Shown here one piece after another: positions 23,685 through 32,987 of a stretch of 40,368 nt of DNA. This stretch comes from JBLIKP01 sp047635375 (lineage in GTDB: Bacteria > Bacteroidota > Bacteroidia > Sphingobacteriales > Sphingobacteriaceae), in NCBI GenBank assembly GCA_047635375.1, contig JBLIKP010000009.1, forward strand, positions 1 to 40,368, read 5' to 3'. Both the position numbers and the translations under genes were made by a program. The notes below the pieces were generated by a model. That model had not been told where the DNA came from, ran no database searches, and worked only from the letters and a program-made list of their open reading frames with translations. The first letter of the stretch is position 1; every line of letters begins with the position of its first letter.

Positions 23685-24650
23685 ATGGGAATATTTAAAC
23701 CTAGAAAAAGGCTATTAATAATAGGGAAGATCCCACCGCCGTTGGGTGGTGTTACAATTCATGTTAAAAGATTACTTGAAGTGTTAAAAATCAAGGGTGT
23801 TCCATTCGAGTTTTTCAATTTGTCTTTTGATTCAGTTTACAAGTTACTTTTTATAGTGCCGAGGTGTAAAGTTGTTCATAACCATTCTAACCATCGCCTA
23901 TTTTTGTGTTTAGTGACTTTTTGGTGCCTGATTATAAGAACTAAATCTATAATTACAATACATGGTAATACCCAAAGTATCGGTGGAATTTCTAATTTTT
24001 TTGAGCGTTTGGCTTTGAAATATTGCACCCTACCAATTCTATTAAATAAAAACAGTTTGAATTTTTCTTTGCCATTTAATAAAAACGCGAAGCTTCTTTC
24101 TGCATTTATAGCTCCAAATAATGAGATTGGTTTAAAACCAAGCCTTTCAAATTGCATAACGGATTTAAAAAAAAAAACTAATAAATTATATTGCACAAAC
24201 GCTTCATCTTTTGCTTACGACAGTAGTGATCAAGAGATTTATTCAATCAATTTATTAATTAAATTGTTTACTTGCCAACCTAATATGGGACTAATAATAT
24301 CGGATCCATCAAAAGAATATCAAAAGTATTTTCAACGAAATAAAGTTAATTTACCTAAAAACGTGATATTAATTTCTGAAATTCATTCTTTTTATCGCGT
24401 TATTGAAATGTCCAACGTATTGTTAAGAATTACCACGACGGACGGAGATAGTATTTCAATTAGGGAAGCTCAATTTTTAGGTAAGCCTGTAATTGCAACA
24501 GATGTGGTTGAGCGTCCTGACTTTGTTAGGTTGGTTTCATTCGATCAAATTAATGCGATTTTTGAACCTGAAGAGTCTGAAAGTTTTCATCATTTTGAAA
24601 ATGATTGTGTTGAATCGTTAATTAGTATTTATTTGGAATTGGAATCATGA
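23685..24650 (+). CDS. Glycosyltransferase, GT4-like
   Basis: A 321-residue protein starting with the GT4-like loop IGKIPPPLGGVTIHVKRL at 13-30. The PPPxGGVxxH form is common in O-antigen transferases. The C-terminal donor-binding block reads SISIREAQFLGKPVIATDVVERP near 264-286, with the first acidic residue of the usual pair in REAQ. The protein is slightly short for a GT4. It follows the previous transferase after 23 nt and overlaps the next gene by 4 nt. The middle part contains a run of lysines (TDLKKKTNK). Specificity is unknown. Confidence 0.76.
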   Translation: MGIFKPRKRLLIIGKIPPPLGGVTIHVKRLLEVLKIKGVPFEFFNLSFDSVYKLLFIVPRCKVVHNHSNHRLFLCLVTFWCLIIRTKSIITIHGNTQSIGGISNFFERLALKYCTLPILLNKNSLNFSLPFNKNAKLLSAFIAPNNEIGLKPSLSNCITDLKKKTNKLYCTNASSFAYDSSDQEIYSINLLIKLFTCQPNMGLIISDPSKEYQKYFQRNKVNLPKNVILISEIHSFYRVIEMSNVLLRITTTDGDSISIREAQFLGKPVIATDVVERPDFVRLVSFDQINAIFEPEESESFHHFENDCVESLISIYLELES

Positions 24651-25969
24651 AATTAATATATAAATTTTTACCAGTTTTTTTTCAAAATATAATTGTTTCG
24701 TTATATGATTTTAAAATTAAACAAAGAAGATTTGGCAAAAGGTTTGATTTTTGGTTTGATTTTTATAAAAATTTGCGGAGTTTAAGTGATGCCGAAAAAC
24801 AAGAATTGGAAATTAAAAGACTTAAAATTTTTGTAAACAAAATTAAGAAAGAAGGGGGTTTTAAAGAGCTTTATGATCTAGACAATATTAACCCAGAGAG
24901 CTTAGATTTTCTAAGCCAATTTAAAACTCTTCCTGTAATAAATAAGGATTTTGTTAAGCAGAATATCAAAAAATTTGAGTTTAACAAACTTAAGCACAAA
25001 GTTATTCAAACGAGTGGGACTACAGGTGGTGGTTTAAGATTATGGGAAACTAAGGAATCTTTTCGTGAACAATGGGGTTTATGGTGGAGTTATTGGGACT
25101 TTCATGGAATAAAACGAAACGAATGGCATGGGGCATTTGGTGGAAAAATAATTGTTCCAACGGAAAAAGTCAACCCTCCTTATTGGCGCATTAGTAAAAT
25201 TGGTAAAAGGATTTTGTTTAGTTCATTTCATTGCAAAGAGTCTACGGTTTATGATTATTATAAAAAAGTTCAAGATTCTGAATTACGGTGGTTACATGGT
25301 TACCCCTCTATAATATTTAATTTTGCTAAACTTTTGGTTAAAGAGGGATTAAGTTTGGATAAAGTACTATGGGTAAGCTTCGGTGCTGAAAGCTTATTGG
25401 AACATTATAAAGAATCCATTAAAAAAGCATTTCCAAAGGCTAAATTAATTCAACATTATGGTTTGGCAGAAGGCGTCGCAAATATTTCGGAATATTCAAA
25501 TGAAAGGTTCACATTAGATAGATATTTTTCATATGTTGAATTTGTACCATTTGGCTTAAAAAATAAATATAAAATTATCGGTACCAATTTGTCAAACCCT
25601 TCTTTCCCATTATTAAGATATGACACCGGCGATATAGCCACGATTATTGATGGGGAAATCCTGGATATTGATGGCAGGAAAGAGGATTTTATTAGTCTTA
25701 AAAGTGGTGCCAAAGTTGGACGATTTGATTATATCCTTAAAGGTTTGGAAAATGTCATGGAAGCTCAAGTTATTCAGGAATCAATTTTTTTATTAAAAAT
25801 GAGGTTGGTGGTAAATAAAGAGTATTTTGAAAATAAAAATGAATCAGAGTTGTTGAAAAATATAAAAGAGTTTACCAATGATGAAATTGAAGTGGAATTT
25901 GAGTATGTTAATGAAATTCCAAGGACAAAAACCGGTAAAATTCGATTTGTAATATCAAAATTAAAATGA
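24647..25969 (+). CDS. CapK-like adenylate-forming enzyme (phenylacetate-CoA ligase family)
   Basis: A 440-residue member of the PaaK/CapK branch of adenylate-forming enzymes. The ATP motif QTSGTTGGGLRLW is near 123-135. Next come QHYGLAEGVANISEY near 268-282, RYDTGDIATI near 325-334 and the C-terminal lysine region PRTKTGKIRF near 425-434. Characterised PaaK enzymes make acyl-CoA from an aryl acid and ATP; CapK homologues in capsule loci are common but their chemistry is mostly unknown. Here it may activate an organic or amino acid that decorates the repeat unit, possibly linked to the CitE/MaoC cassette. It overlaps both neighbours by 4 nt. AT-rich coding. Confidence 0.8.
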   Translation: MKLIYKFLPVFFQNIIVSLYDFKIKQRRFGKRFDFWFDFYKNLRSLSDAEKQELEIKRLKIFVNKIKKEGGFKELYDLDNINPESLDFLSQFKTLPVINKDFVKQNIKKFEFNKLKHKVIQTSGTTGGGLRLWETKESFREQWGLWWSYWDFHGIKRNEWHGAFGGKIIVPTEKVNPPYWRISKIGKRILFSSFHCKESTVYDYYKKVQDSELRWLHGYPSIIFNFAKLLVKEGLSLDKVLWVSFGAESLLEHYKESIKKAFPKAKLIQHYGLAEGVANISEYSNERFTLDRYFSYVEFVPFGLKNKYKIIGTNLSNPSFPLLRYDTGDIATIIDGEILDIDGRKEDFISLKSGAKVGRFDYILKGLENVMEAQVIQESIFLLKMRLVVNKEYFENKNESELLKNIKEFTNDEIEVEFEYVNEIPRTKTGKIRFVISKLK

Positions 25970-28092
25970 AACAAATAATCCAAAATCTTAAAACCGGTGA
26001 AACTATTTTAGAGGAGATTCCGTGCCCACAAAAAAAGCGCGGTGCTGTTCTGATAAAAACTACGCGTACCCTTGTTTCACTTGGTACCGAAAAAATGCTT
26101 GTGGAATTTGGTAAATCCAATTTAATTCAAAAGGCAAGACAACAACCTGATAAGGTGAAAATGGTTTTGGATAAAATCAAATCTGATGGTTTAATGCCAA
26201 CGTTAGAAGCTGTTTTCAACAAACTGGATTCTCCTTTGCCCCTTGGATACTGTAATGTTGGAGAAGTTATTGGAGTAGGAGATGGGGTAACGGAATTTTC
26301 AATTGGAGACCGGGTGGCCTCAAACGGTAATCATGCGGAGATTGTAAATATCCCCAAGAATTTGGTTGCCAAAATTCCTGAAAACGTAACTGATGAAGAA
26401 GCTACGTTTACAGTAGTTGGTGCCATTGGTTTGCAAGGGATTAGGTTAATAAACCCAACCTTAGGCGAAACAATTGTTGTTTCAGGGTTAGGGTTAATAG
26501 GGTTGTTATCTGCGGAGTTATTAATTGCCAATGGTTGCAGGGTTATTGGGTTTGATTTTGATCAAAAAAAGGTGGACTTAGCTCGGAAAAAAGGAATTGA
26601 AGCTTTCAATTTAGCCGGTGGTGATGACCCTGTTCAGATTTCCGATAATTTGACCTCTGGGAATGGGGTGGATGGGGTTTTAATTACCGCTTCTAATAAG
26701 TCAAATGACCTTATATCACAAGCAGCCAAAATGTCTCGTAAAAGAGGCCGCATTGTACTAGTAGGTGTAATAGGTTTGGACATTAGTCGTGCTGATTTTT
26801 ATGAAAAGGAACTTTCCTTTCAAGTGAGTTGCTCGTATGGTCCAGGTCGTTATGACGATAATTATGAGCAAAAAGGAATTGATTATCCAATGCCTTTTGT
26901 TAGGTGGACTGAAAAAAGAAATTTTGAGGCAATACTTCAAGCTATGGCCAACGGCAAACTTGATGTGAAATCCTTAATTACCGAAAGAATAATATTAGAG
27001 GAATACCAGAAAATATACTCACAAATGGGTGGTGGTTCAATTGCCTCAATTCTTGAGTATACGTCCTCTGTAAACATGGATTACGTGGTAAATCATTTTA
27101 CTGCCAAATCAAGTTTCTCGGGTGATAAAGATGCAGGAATTGGTATAATTGGAGCAGGAAACTTTACCCAAATGACAGTGTTGCCAACTGTAAAAAAATT
27201 AAACCTCAATTTACAATATATTGCAAGTTCAGGAGGATTAAGCGCTGTTCAGTTAGCTAAAAAATACAATATTGTTAACTCTACCACAGATTATAAAGAA
27301 ATTTTAAAAAGTGATAAAGTATCAGGTGTAATAATTACAACAAGGCATAATGCTCATGCATCAATGACTCTTGAGGCAATAAAAAACCATAAACATGTTT
27401 TGGTTGAAAAGCCGTTAACATTAAATGAGTTTGAATTAAATGAAATTAAGGGAGCAATGGATGTTTCCAAGGGATCAATAACTGTAGGCTTTAACCGTAG
27501 GTTTTCCCCGATGGCAGTAAAGATGAAGAGTTTGTTGGGTAAGGCACCAGGTCCTATGAACGCTGTAGCAACAATGAATGCAGGCCATATTCCAAAGGAT
27601 GTTTGGATTCAGGATATGCTAGTGGGCGGTGGGCGCATTATTGGTGAAGCGTGCCATTATGTGGATTTATTGGCATATTTTACTGGTTCTGAAGTCAAAT
27701 CGGTTTGTATGAATAGCATGGGGGAAAACCCAGATATTTCAACAGATAATGCTTCTATTTTATTGAAATTTGCTAACGGTTCAAATGGGGTAATAAATTA
27801 TTTGTCCAATGGGCATAAATCATATTCTAAAGAAAGAATTGAAATTTATAATGGAGGAAGAACCCTTGTTTTAGACAATTTTCGGGAGTTAAAGGGTTAT
27901 GGTTTTAAAGGATTTTCATCTCAAAAATCGAAACAAGACAAAGGGCACAAAGCTCAGTTTGAATTGTTTAATAACTATTTGAAAACTGGCGGTGAACCAT
28001 TAATTTCTTTTAACTCACTTTACAATACAACATTAACAACGTTTAAAGCATTAGAGTCTCTTCAAGAAGGCTGCTGGAAGGAAATTAAATGA
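25966..28092 (+). CDS. Bi-domain oxidoreductase: medium-chain dehydrogenase plus Gfo/Idh/MocA
   Basis: A 708-residue fusion. Residues 1-~345 form a medium-chain dehydrogenase (MDR) domain with the NAD motif SGLGLIGLLSAE near 172-183 but without the CxxCxxC structural-zinc lobe. Residues ~385-708 form a Gfo/Idh/MocA sugar-oxidoreductase domain with GIIGAGNF near 392-399, EKPLTLNE near 480-487 and GRIIGEACHYVDLL near 557-570. The fusion is often found in surface-polysaccharide loci next to a heparinase-fold protein, as here (4-nt overlap with the next gene). The reaction is unknown; two redox domains suggest oxidation and reduction at different carbons of one sugar, for example a hidden-redox epimerisation. 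Confidence 0.85.
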   Translation: MKQIIQNLKTGETILEEIPCPQKKRGAVLIKTTRTLVSLGTEKMLVEFGKSNLIQKARQQPDKVKMVLDKIKSDGLMPTLEAVFNKLDSPLPLGYCNVGEVIGVGDGVTEFSIGDRVASNGNHAEIVNIPKNLVAKIPENVTDEEATFTVVGAIGLQGIRLINPTLGETIVVSGLGLIGLLSAELLIANGCRVIGFDFDQKKVDLARKKGIEAFNLAGGDDPVQISDNLTSGNGVDGVLITASNKSNDLISQAAKMSRKRGRIVLVGVIGLDISRADFYEKELSFQVSCSYGPGRYDDNYEQKGIDYPMPFVRWTEKRNFEAILQAMANGKLDVKSLITERIILEEYQKIYSQMGGGSIASILEYTSSVNMDYVVNHFTAKSSFSGDKDAGIGIIGAGNFTQMTVLPTVKKLNLNLQYIASSGGLSAVQLAKKYNIVNSTTDYKEILKSDKVSGVIITTRHNAHASMTLEAIKNHKHVLVEKPLTLNEFELNEIKGAMDVSKGSITVGFNRRFSPMAVKMKSLLGKAPGPMNAVATMNAGHIPKDVWIQDMLVGGGRIIGEACHYVDLLAYFTGSEVKSVCMNSMGENPDISTDNASILLKFANGSNGVINYLSNGHKSYSKERIEIYNGGRTLVLDNFRELKGYGFKGFSSQKSKQDKGHKAQFELFNNYLKTGGEPLISFNSLYNTTLTTFKALESLQEGCWKEIK

Positions 28093-29663
28093 TTAATAAA
28101 GTAAAGCGATTATTTAATACCCTTAAGTATTTAAAACCAATTCAAGTATTTTATCAGTTTAAATATCGATTTCTACCTAGCAAGAATAAAATATCAGTTC
28201 AAATTAGTCCAAATGATGAAATTGAAGTAAATGAAATGTTTTTTTGGAAACCCTCATCCACCAAAATTCAACGAAACGGACTAGAATTTCTGAATAAATC
28301 TGTGGGATTTATTAATGGAGGAAATATCCCATGGGATTTTTCGGATTATGGAATGTTGTTTAGATACAATTTGGGTTATTTTGAATGTATTTTTGATTCA
28401 TCAATTACAAAGGACCAAGGGCTATATTTAATCAAGAATTTCATTAATGACGTCGATGAAAATTCCCCGCTTTATGACCCCTATCCAACCTCTTTAAGAA
28501 GTGTTAACTGGATTAAATTTTTTGTTAAAAATAACATATCGGATTTATATCTTTTAAATGGTTTGGTTAGAGGGTATGAAAAATTACTTGGAAAGTTAGA
28601 ATATCATTTACTTGCCAATCATCTTTTTGAAAATGGAGTTTCATTATTTATTGGAGGTGTTTATCTAAATAACAGCATCCTCTTAGATAAAGGGATTCAA
28701 ATTCTAACCAAAGAATTAAAGGAACAGGTTCTTTCAGACGGAGCTCATTATGAATTATCACCATCATATCACTACCTCCTAACCTACCGCCTACTTGATT
28801 GTATAGCCTTTGCAGAGGGTAGTAGTATTGATATTTCTGACGATTTCGAATCTCTTCTTCGTTCTAGGGCAGAGTTAATGATGGGGTTTGCAAGGAATAT
28901 TAGATTTGGAAATTCTATACCACATTTGAATGACAGTGCTCCTGAAATTTACCCTGATTTAAAAGTGTTAAACGATTATTCAAATCAACTTAGAATTAAT
29001 CCAAAACAAAACGTTTTAGGAGAAAGCGGGTTTAGAATTTTAAGAGATGAAAATTTTGAATTGCTTTTTAATTTAACTCAAATTTCTCCATCTTATCAGC
29101 CAGGGCATGCTCATGCCGATAGCTTATCGGTTTTATTGAATTATAAAGGATTGCCTATTCTTGTAGATACTGGGGTTTCAACCTATGAGAAGAATGAAAG
29201 GAGACTTTTTGAAAGAAGCACAGCGGCCCATAATACGGTTTGTCTGGACAATCAAAATTCCTCAGACGTTTGGGGAGGGTTTAGGGTAGGTAGGAGAGCA
29301 AACACCATAATTGAAGAGGTAATATCTAATTCAATTTTAGCCAAACATGATGGTTATCGTCATTTAAAAGCTGTGCATCAAAGAAAGGTTGAGATTGGAA
29401 ACAATCAAGCAATAATTACTGATTGGATAACGGAAAATGTTAATGTGGCATGTAAAGCAAACTTTGTTTTTTCGGAGTCGTTGGATTTAAGTATCAGGGG
29501 GAATTGCGTTACTCTTTCCAACGGACTTGAATTTGTTTTCGAAGGATCAGTTGAAATAGTGGAATACGATATTCAAGTTTCAAAAGGATTTAATTTCCTA
29601 GTGGACACAAAGAAATTAGAAGTGTCATTTTTGGGCTTTTTAAAAACGGTTATTAAATCATGA
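28089..29663 (+). CDS. Heparinase II/III-fold protein without signal peptide
   Basis: A 524-residue protein with an alpha/alpha-toroid N-terminal half and a C-terminal beta-sandwich with family motifs: GHAHADSLSVLLNYKGLPILVD near 337-358 and RSTAAHNTVCLDNQNS near 374-389. The N-terminus (MINKVKRLFNTLKYLKP) is basic and lacks a hydrophobic signal core, so the protein appears cytoplasmic. Secreted heparinase/alginate lyases act on uronic-acid polymers by beta-elimination. Here the gene is coupled (4-nt overlaps) to the bi-domain oxidoreductase and to a glycosyltransferase, so a biosynthetic or editing role on lipid-linked or nucleotide-linked sugars is more likely than polysaccharide breakdown. 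Activity is unproven. Confidence 0.82.
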   Translation: MINKVKRLFNTLKYLKPIQVFYQFKYRFLPSKNKISVQISPNDEIEVNEMFFWKPSSTKIQRNGLEFLNKSVGFINGGNIPWDFSDYGMLFRYNLGYFECIFDSSITKDQGLYLIKNFINDVDENSPLYDPYPTSLRSVNWIKFFVKNNISDLYLLNGLVRGYEKLLGKLEYHLLANHLFENGVSLFIGGVYLNNSILLDKGIQILTKELKEQVLSDGAHYELSPSYHYLLTYRLLDCIAFAEGSSIDISDDFESLLRSRAELMMGFARNIRFGNSIPHLNDSAPEIYPDLKVLNDYSNQLRINPKQNVLGESGFRILRDENFELLFNLTQISPSYQPGHAHADSLSVLLNYKGLPILVDTGVSTYEKNERRLFERSTAAHNTVCLDNQNSSDVWGGFRVGRRANTIIEEVISNSILAKHDGYRHLKAVHQRKVEIGNNQAIITDWITENVNVACKANFVFSESLDLSIRGNCVTLSNGLEFVFEGSVEIVEYDIQVSKGFNFLVDTKKLEVSFLGFLKTVIKS

Positions 29664-30802
29664 AAATACTCTTCCTTTCTTTTTATTTTGAACCAGACCT
29701 TAGTGCTGGGTCTTTTCGAAATTCTCCATTAGCAAAACATTTAGCTTTAAACAATAAAGTTCATGTAATAACAACAAGTCCAAATAGATACCAGTCTTTT
29801 GAAAAAAAAGCTGCTAACATTGAAGAGCTTGGAAGCTTAACAATTCATAGAATTGACCTCCCTTCGCATAAAAGCGGATTGATGGATCAAATTCTTGCTT
29901 TTAAGGTGTATTTTTTTGCAGCCCTTAAATTGGTGAAGAATGAAAAGTATGATTTGGTCTATGCATCATCCTCAAGATTATTTACTGCGTTTTTAGGCTC
30001 ATTTATTTCTAAGAAAAAGGGAATCCCGTTATTCTTAGATATTAGAGATATTTTTCGAGAGACGATTAATGATGTGGTTGCAAAAGGCTTCAAAGGGGCG
30101 TTAATTTCAAAGGTTATTTTTTTTGTAGAAAATTATACTTTTAAAAGAGCCAAACATATTAATCTTGTGTCGCCAGGTTTCAAAGATTATTTTGAGCCAC
30201 GGTTTAAGACTCAATACTCATATTTACCAAACGGCATAGACGATTCATTTCTATTTCATGACCCTCTAAATAAAAAGGTTGAAAGTAAGAAATTGATCAC
30301 TTATGCGGGGAATATTGGAGCTTCCCAGGCTTTACATAAGTTGATTCCCGGCTTAGCAAAAGAATTAGGGGAGGGTTTTATTGTACGTATTATTGGGGAT
30401 GGCGGAAAAAAAGATTTGCTGGTAGAAAATATTGGCTCTCTTAATAATGTGGAGTTCCATCCTCCCGTTGACCGGAATGGGTTATTGAAGCTTTATCAAG
30501 AGTCGGACTATTTACTTGTCAGCCTAGAAGATGCACCTGCTTTTAAACGTGTGCTACCATCTAAACTATTTGAATATGCAGCGATGGATAAATTTGTTAT
30601 TGGAGCACTTGCTGGTTATTCAAAACAGTTTGTAGAAGCGGAAATTTCTAGCTCGTTCGTGGTAAATCCTGGTGACTTTAAAGGTTTGGCGAAATTTTTA
30701 AAAACTCACGAATTAGAAGGAAACATAAGCCGTGATGATTTTAAATTGAAATTTGCTAGGAACAACATAACTAAGGAGCTGGCATTATTAATTCAAGGTT
30801 AA
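29660..30802 (+). CDS. Glycosyltransferase, GT4 (WbuB-like)
   Basis: A 380-residue GT4 enzyme. The N-terminal loop FYFEPDLSAGSFRNSPLAKHL near 8-28 is typical of WbuB/WbnE-like transferases. The C-terminal half has ITYAGNIGASQALHKLIPGL near 214-233, and VLPSKLFEYAAMDKFVIGAL near 299-318, the donor-phosphate block, with Lys and Glu in the expected places. WbuB-type enzymes often add FucNAc or a similar sugar to the first, lipid-linked sugar, which fits the following WbpV-like reductase and initiating transferase. Its stop and the next ATG share one base (TAATG). Confidence 0.83.
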   Translation: MKILFLSFYFEPDLSAGSFRNSPLAKHLALNNKVHVITTSPNRYQSFEKKAANIEELGSLTIHRIDLPSHKSGLMDQILAFKVYFFAALKLVKNEKYDLVYASSSRLFTAFLGSFISKKKGIPLFLDIRDIFRETINDVVAKGFKGALISKVIFFVENYTFKRAKHINLVSPGFKDYFEPRFKTQYSYLPNGIDDSFLFHDPLNKKVESKKLITYAGNIGASQALHKLIPGLAKELGEGFIVRIIGDGGKKDLLVENIGSLNNVEFHPPVDRNGLLKLYQESDYLLVSLEDAPAFKRVLPSKLFEYAAMDKFVIGALAGYSKQFVEAEISSSFVVNPGDFKGLAKFLKTHELEGNISRDDFKLKFARNNITKELALLIQG

Positions 30803-31746
30803 TGAATTCAAAACAAAAAATAATTATTTTAGGTTCTACAGGTTTTGTAGGGGTAAATTTGTTAGATGCATTAAAGACTAAATTTGACATAATTGCACCA
30901 GTAAGGTCAATCCCTAAATCAAAAGCCCTAGGGGTCGAATATATTTCCCTTAATGATTTTTTGGAAGATAAGATTGATTGCTTGGGAGTAATTAATTTAG
31001 TTGGGAAAGCTCATGACCTAAAAAACGTATCGTCGGAGGATGATTATTTTAAAGCCAATGTTGATTTTTTAAAAACAAGTTTTGATTGGTTTGAGAAATC
31101 GAGTGGAAAGATTTTTATACATTTAAGTAGTGTAAAAGCGGTTTGTGACCATTCAAATGAGATGATTAATTCTGCCACAATTGAAAGTCCAAAAACAATT
31201 TATGGAGTTACAAAATTGAAAGGTGATGCTTGGTTGGAGCAAAACCCTATTCCAGGTAAAACCACCGTTATTTTAAGGCCGTCTATGATTCATGGGCCAG
31301 GGAATAAGGGAAATCTTAACTTATTGTATTCCCTGATTTCTAAGGGCATTCCTTACCCGTTAGGCTCATTTGAAAATAAGCGATCCTTTTTGTCTGTTCA
31401 AAACCTATGTTTTGTGGTTGAAGAAATTCTTATGCGTAATGAGTTCCCCTCTGGTAAGTTCTTGTTGGCCGATAAAGAACCATTATCAACCAACCAAATT
31501 GTACAGATTATTAGTAACTGCCTTGGGAAAAGCCCAAGGATTTGGTTTCTTAATAAAAGAATTGTCAATTTTGCGGCAAAATTCGGGGATGTTCTAGGGC
31601 TGCCCGTAAATTCTGAAAGGCTAGAAAAGTTAACCGAAAATTATACAGTTGATTCCAGTAATTTGATAAAAGAAATCGGGCAGGAATTACCGTTGACAAG
31701 TTTTAATGGCCTTTCGCAAACTATAAAATCATTTAATGAAAAATAA
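30802..31746 (+). CDS. NAD-dependent sugar-nucleotide 4-reductase/epimerase (WbpV-like)
   Basis: A 314-residue extended SDR enzyme. It has GSTGFVG at 11-17, the serine region FIHLSSVKAV near 108-117, the catalytic YGVTKLKGD near 134-142 and LRPSMIHGPGNKGN near 156-169. The sequence INLVGKAHD near 68-76 resembles the group with WbpV, which reduces UDP-4-keto-6-deoxy-GlcNAc to UDP-QuiNAc. The substrate could be made by the membrane dehydratase at 33903. Alternatives are FucNAc 4-reductase or a UDP-sugar 4-epimerase; product stereochemistry cannot be read from the sequence. It overlaps the deacetylase gene by 11 nt. Confidence 0.8.
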   Translation: MNSKQKIIILGSTGFVGVNLLDALKTKFDIIAPVRSIPKSKALGVEYISLNDFLEDKIDCLGVINLVGKAHDLKNVSSEDDYFKANVDFLKTSFDWFEKSSGKIFIHLSSVKAVCDHSNEMINSATIESPKTIYGVTKLKGDAWLEQNPIPGKTTVILRPSMIHGPGNKGNLNLLYSLISKGIPYPLGSFENKRSFLSVQNLCFVVEEILMRNEFPSGKFLLADKEPLSTNQIVQIISNCLGKSPRIWFLNKRIVNFAAKFGDVLGLPVNSERLEKLTENYTVDSSNLIKEIGQELPLTSFNGLSQTIKSFNEK

Positions 31747-32422
31747 AACATACCTCACTGTAACGGCTCACCCTGATGACGAAATTCTTGGATTTGGAGG
31801 GTCAACCTTTAAGCTGTCTTCTAATGGCCATAAAATCTATAACCTTATTTTATCGGGTTCTGTGGAAGCTAGAAGGCATAAGCCTAATGAGGAAGAATTG
31901 ATTTCTGACACAAATGAAGCTCAAGCCATAGTTGGTGCCGAAAAACCAATTCTAGGGCCATTCCCAAACATTAAGTTTAATTCCGTTCCGCATTTGGACC
32001 TTGTTCAGTTCATTGAGAAATATTTGGAGCAAATTCAACCGGATGTGGTTTTAACGCATCATCCGTATGACTTGAATAATGACCATTACCATACATCAAA
32101 AGCTTGTCAGGCAGCTGTAAGGCTCTTCCAGCGCAAGCCGGTCAAACCGGTGGAGGCATTTTACTTTATGGAAATTCTATCCTCCACAGATTGGGCCTTT
32201 CCAGTTGATGGACAAAATTTTCAGCCAAATGCCTTTATGGAAATTGGAGAAGACGGATTAAGTAAAAAATTAGAGTCTTTGAATGCTTACCGTGGAGTAA
32301 TGAGGAATTATCCTCATCCACGATCGGTGGAAGCACTGACTGGCTCTGCGGCATGCCGAGGCGCCCAAGCAGGGCTTATTTATGCTGAGGCATTTCAATG
32401 TGTTTTTAAAAGAGGAGTATAA
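31736..32422 (+). CDS. PIG-L family N-deacetylase
   Basis: A 228-residue zinc deacetylase of the LmbE/PIG-L family. The metal-binding motif AHPDDE is at 11-16, with the third ligand in the THHPYDLNNDH region near 101-111. Relatives remove N-acetyl groups from GlcNAc-containing compounds or act on bacillithiol/mycothiol precursors. In this location, next to an initiating transferase and a formyltransferase-like gene, it probably deacetylates an amino sugar so that another acyl group can be added. It overlaps the reductase gene before it and directly abuts the sugar transferase gene (0-nt gap). Confident on family, moderate on role. Confidence 0.87.
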   Translation: MKNKTYLTVTAHPDDEILGFGGSTFKLSSNGHKIYNLILSGSVEARRHKPNEEELISDTNEAQAIVGAEKPILGPFPNIKFNSVPHLDLVQFIEKYLEQIQPDVVLTHHPYDLNNDHYHTSKACQAAVRLFQRKPVKPVEAFYFMEILSSTDWAFPVDGQNFQPNAFMEIGEDGLSKKLESLNAYRGVMRNYPHPRSVEALTGSAACRGAQAGLIYAEAFQCVFKRGV

Positions 32423-32986
32423 ATGTATAAATTCGTAAAACGATTTATTGACATTATGGCGTCCTTGGGAGTTTTAATTCTTTTCTCGCCAATTATGCTG
32501 GTTTTAGCAATATTGATATTTGTTCAAGATTTTGGCAATCCTATTTTCTCGCACTTTAGAGTTGGTAAAAACGGAAAGGAATTTAAGTTCTTTAAATTCA
32601 GAAGTATGCCGTTAAACACACCAAATGTAACTTCCTCCGAAACGGGTAAACTAAAGGTTACTCCATTAGGGAAATTTATTCGCAGGTCTAATTTGGATGA
32701 ATTACCGCAGTTGGTAAATATATTGATCGGTGACATGAGTTTAATTGGACCTCGCCCCCCAATTCCAAGTCAGGTGGGTCTTTTGAAACTCCGAAAAGAT
32801 AATGGTGCGTTAGGCCTTAAGCCTGGACTAACCGGATGGGCGCAAGTAAATAGTTTCGATGGAATGCAGGAGGATAAGAAAGCTGAGTTTGATGGAGAGT
32901 ACGCCCGAGACATTAGCTTTATTAAGGATGTCCAAATAGTTTTGTTAACCTTAAAGTATCTAACTAAAAAACCTCCAACCTATTAA
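32423..32986 (+). CDS. Initiating phosphosugar transferase (PglC-type, monotopic)
   Basis: Transfers a sugar-1-phosphate from a UDP-sugar to undecaprenyl phosphate, starting repeat-unit assembly. The 187-residue length matches the small PglC-like monotopic group, with only one membrane-inserted helix (about 12-34). The conserved blocks are present: FRVGKNGKEFKFFKFRSM near 47-64, the catalytic Asp92-Glu93 in LDELPQLVN, GDMSLIGPRPP near 105-115 and LKPGLTGWAQVN near 132-143. In view of the neighbouring WbpV-like and PglF-like genes the donor is likely UDP-QuiNAc, UDP-FucNAc or UDP-bacillosamine-like. It has no leading four-helix domain, unlike WcaJ/WbaP. Confident on family. Confidence 0.92.
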   Translation: MYKFVKRFIDIMASLGVLILFSPIMLVLAILIFVQDFGNPIFSHFRVGKNGKEFKFFKFRSMPLNTPNVTSSETGKLKVTPLGKFIRRSNLDELPQLVNILIGDMSLIGPRPPIPSQVGLLKLRKDNGALGLKPGLTGWAQVNSFDGMQEDKKAEFDGEYARDISFIKDVQIVLLTLKYLTKKPPTY

Positions 32987-32987
32987 T

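Noticed and set aside
23876..24196. A 106-codon reverse-strand frame inside a glycosyltransferase gene
   Set aside because: The forward gene has clear family motifs and close operon spacing; the reverse frame has none.
28089..29663. Polysaccharide-utilisation locus lyase
   Set aside because: No signal peptide, no SusC/SusD genes, no sulfatases; all neighbours are biosynthetic.
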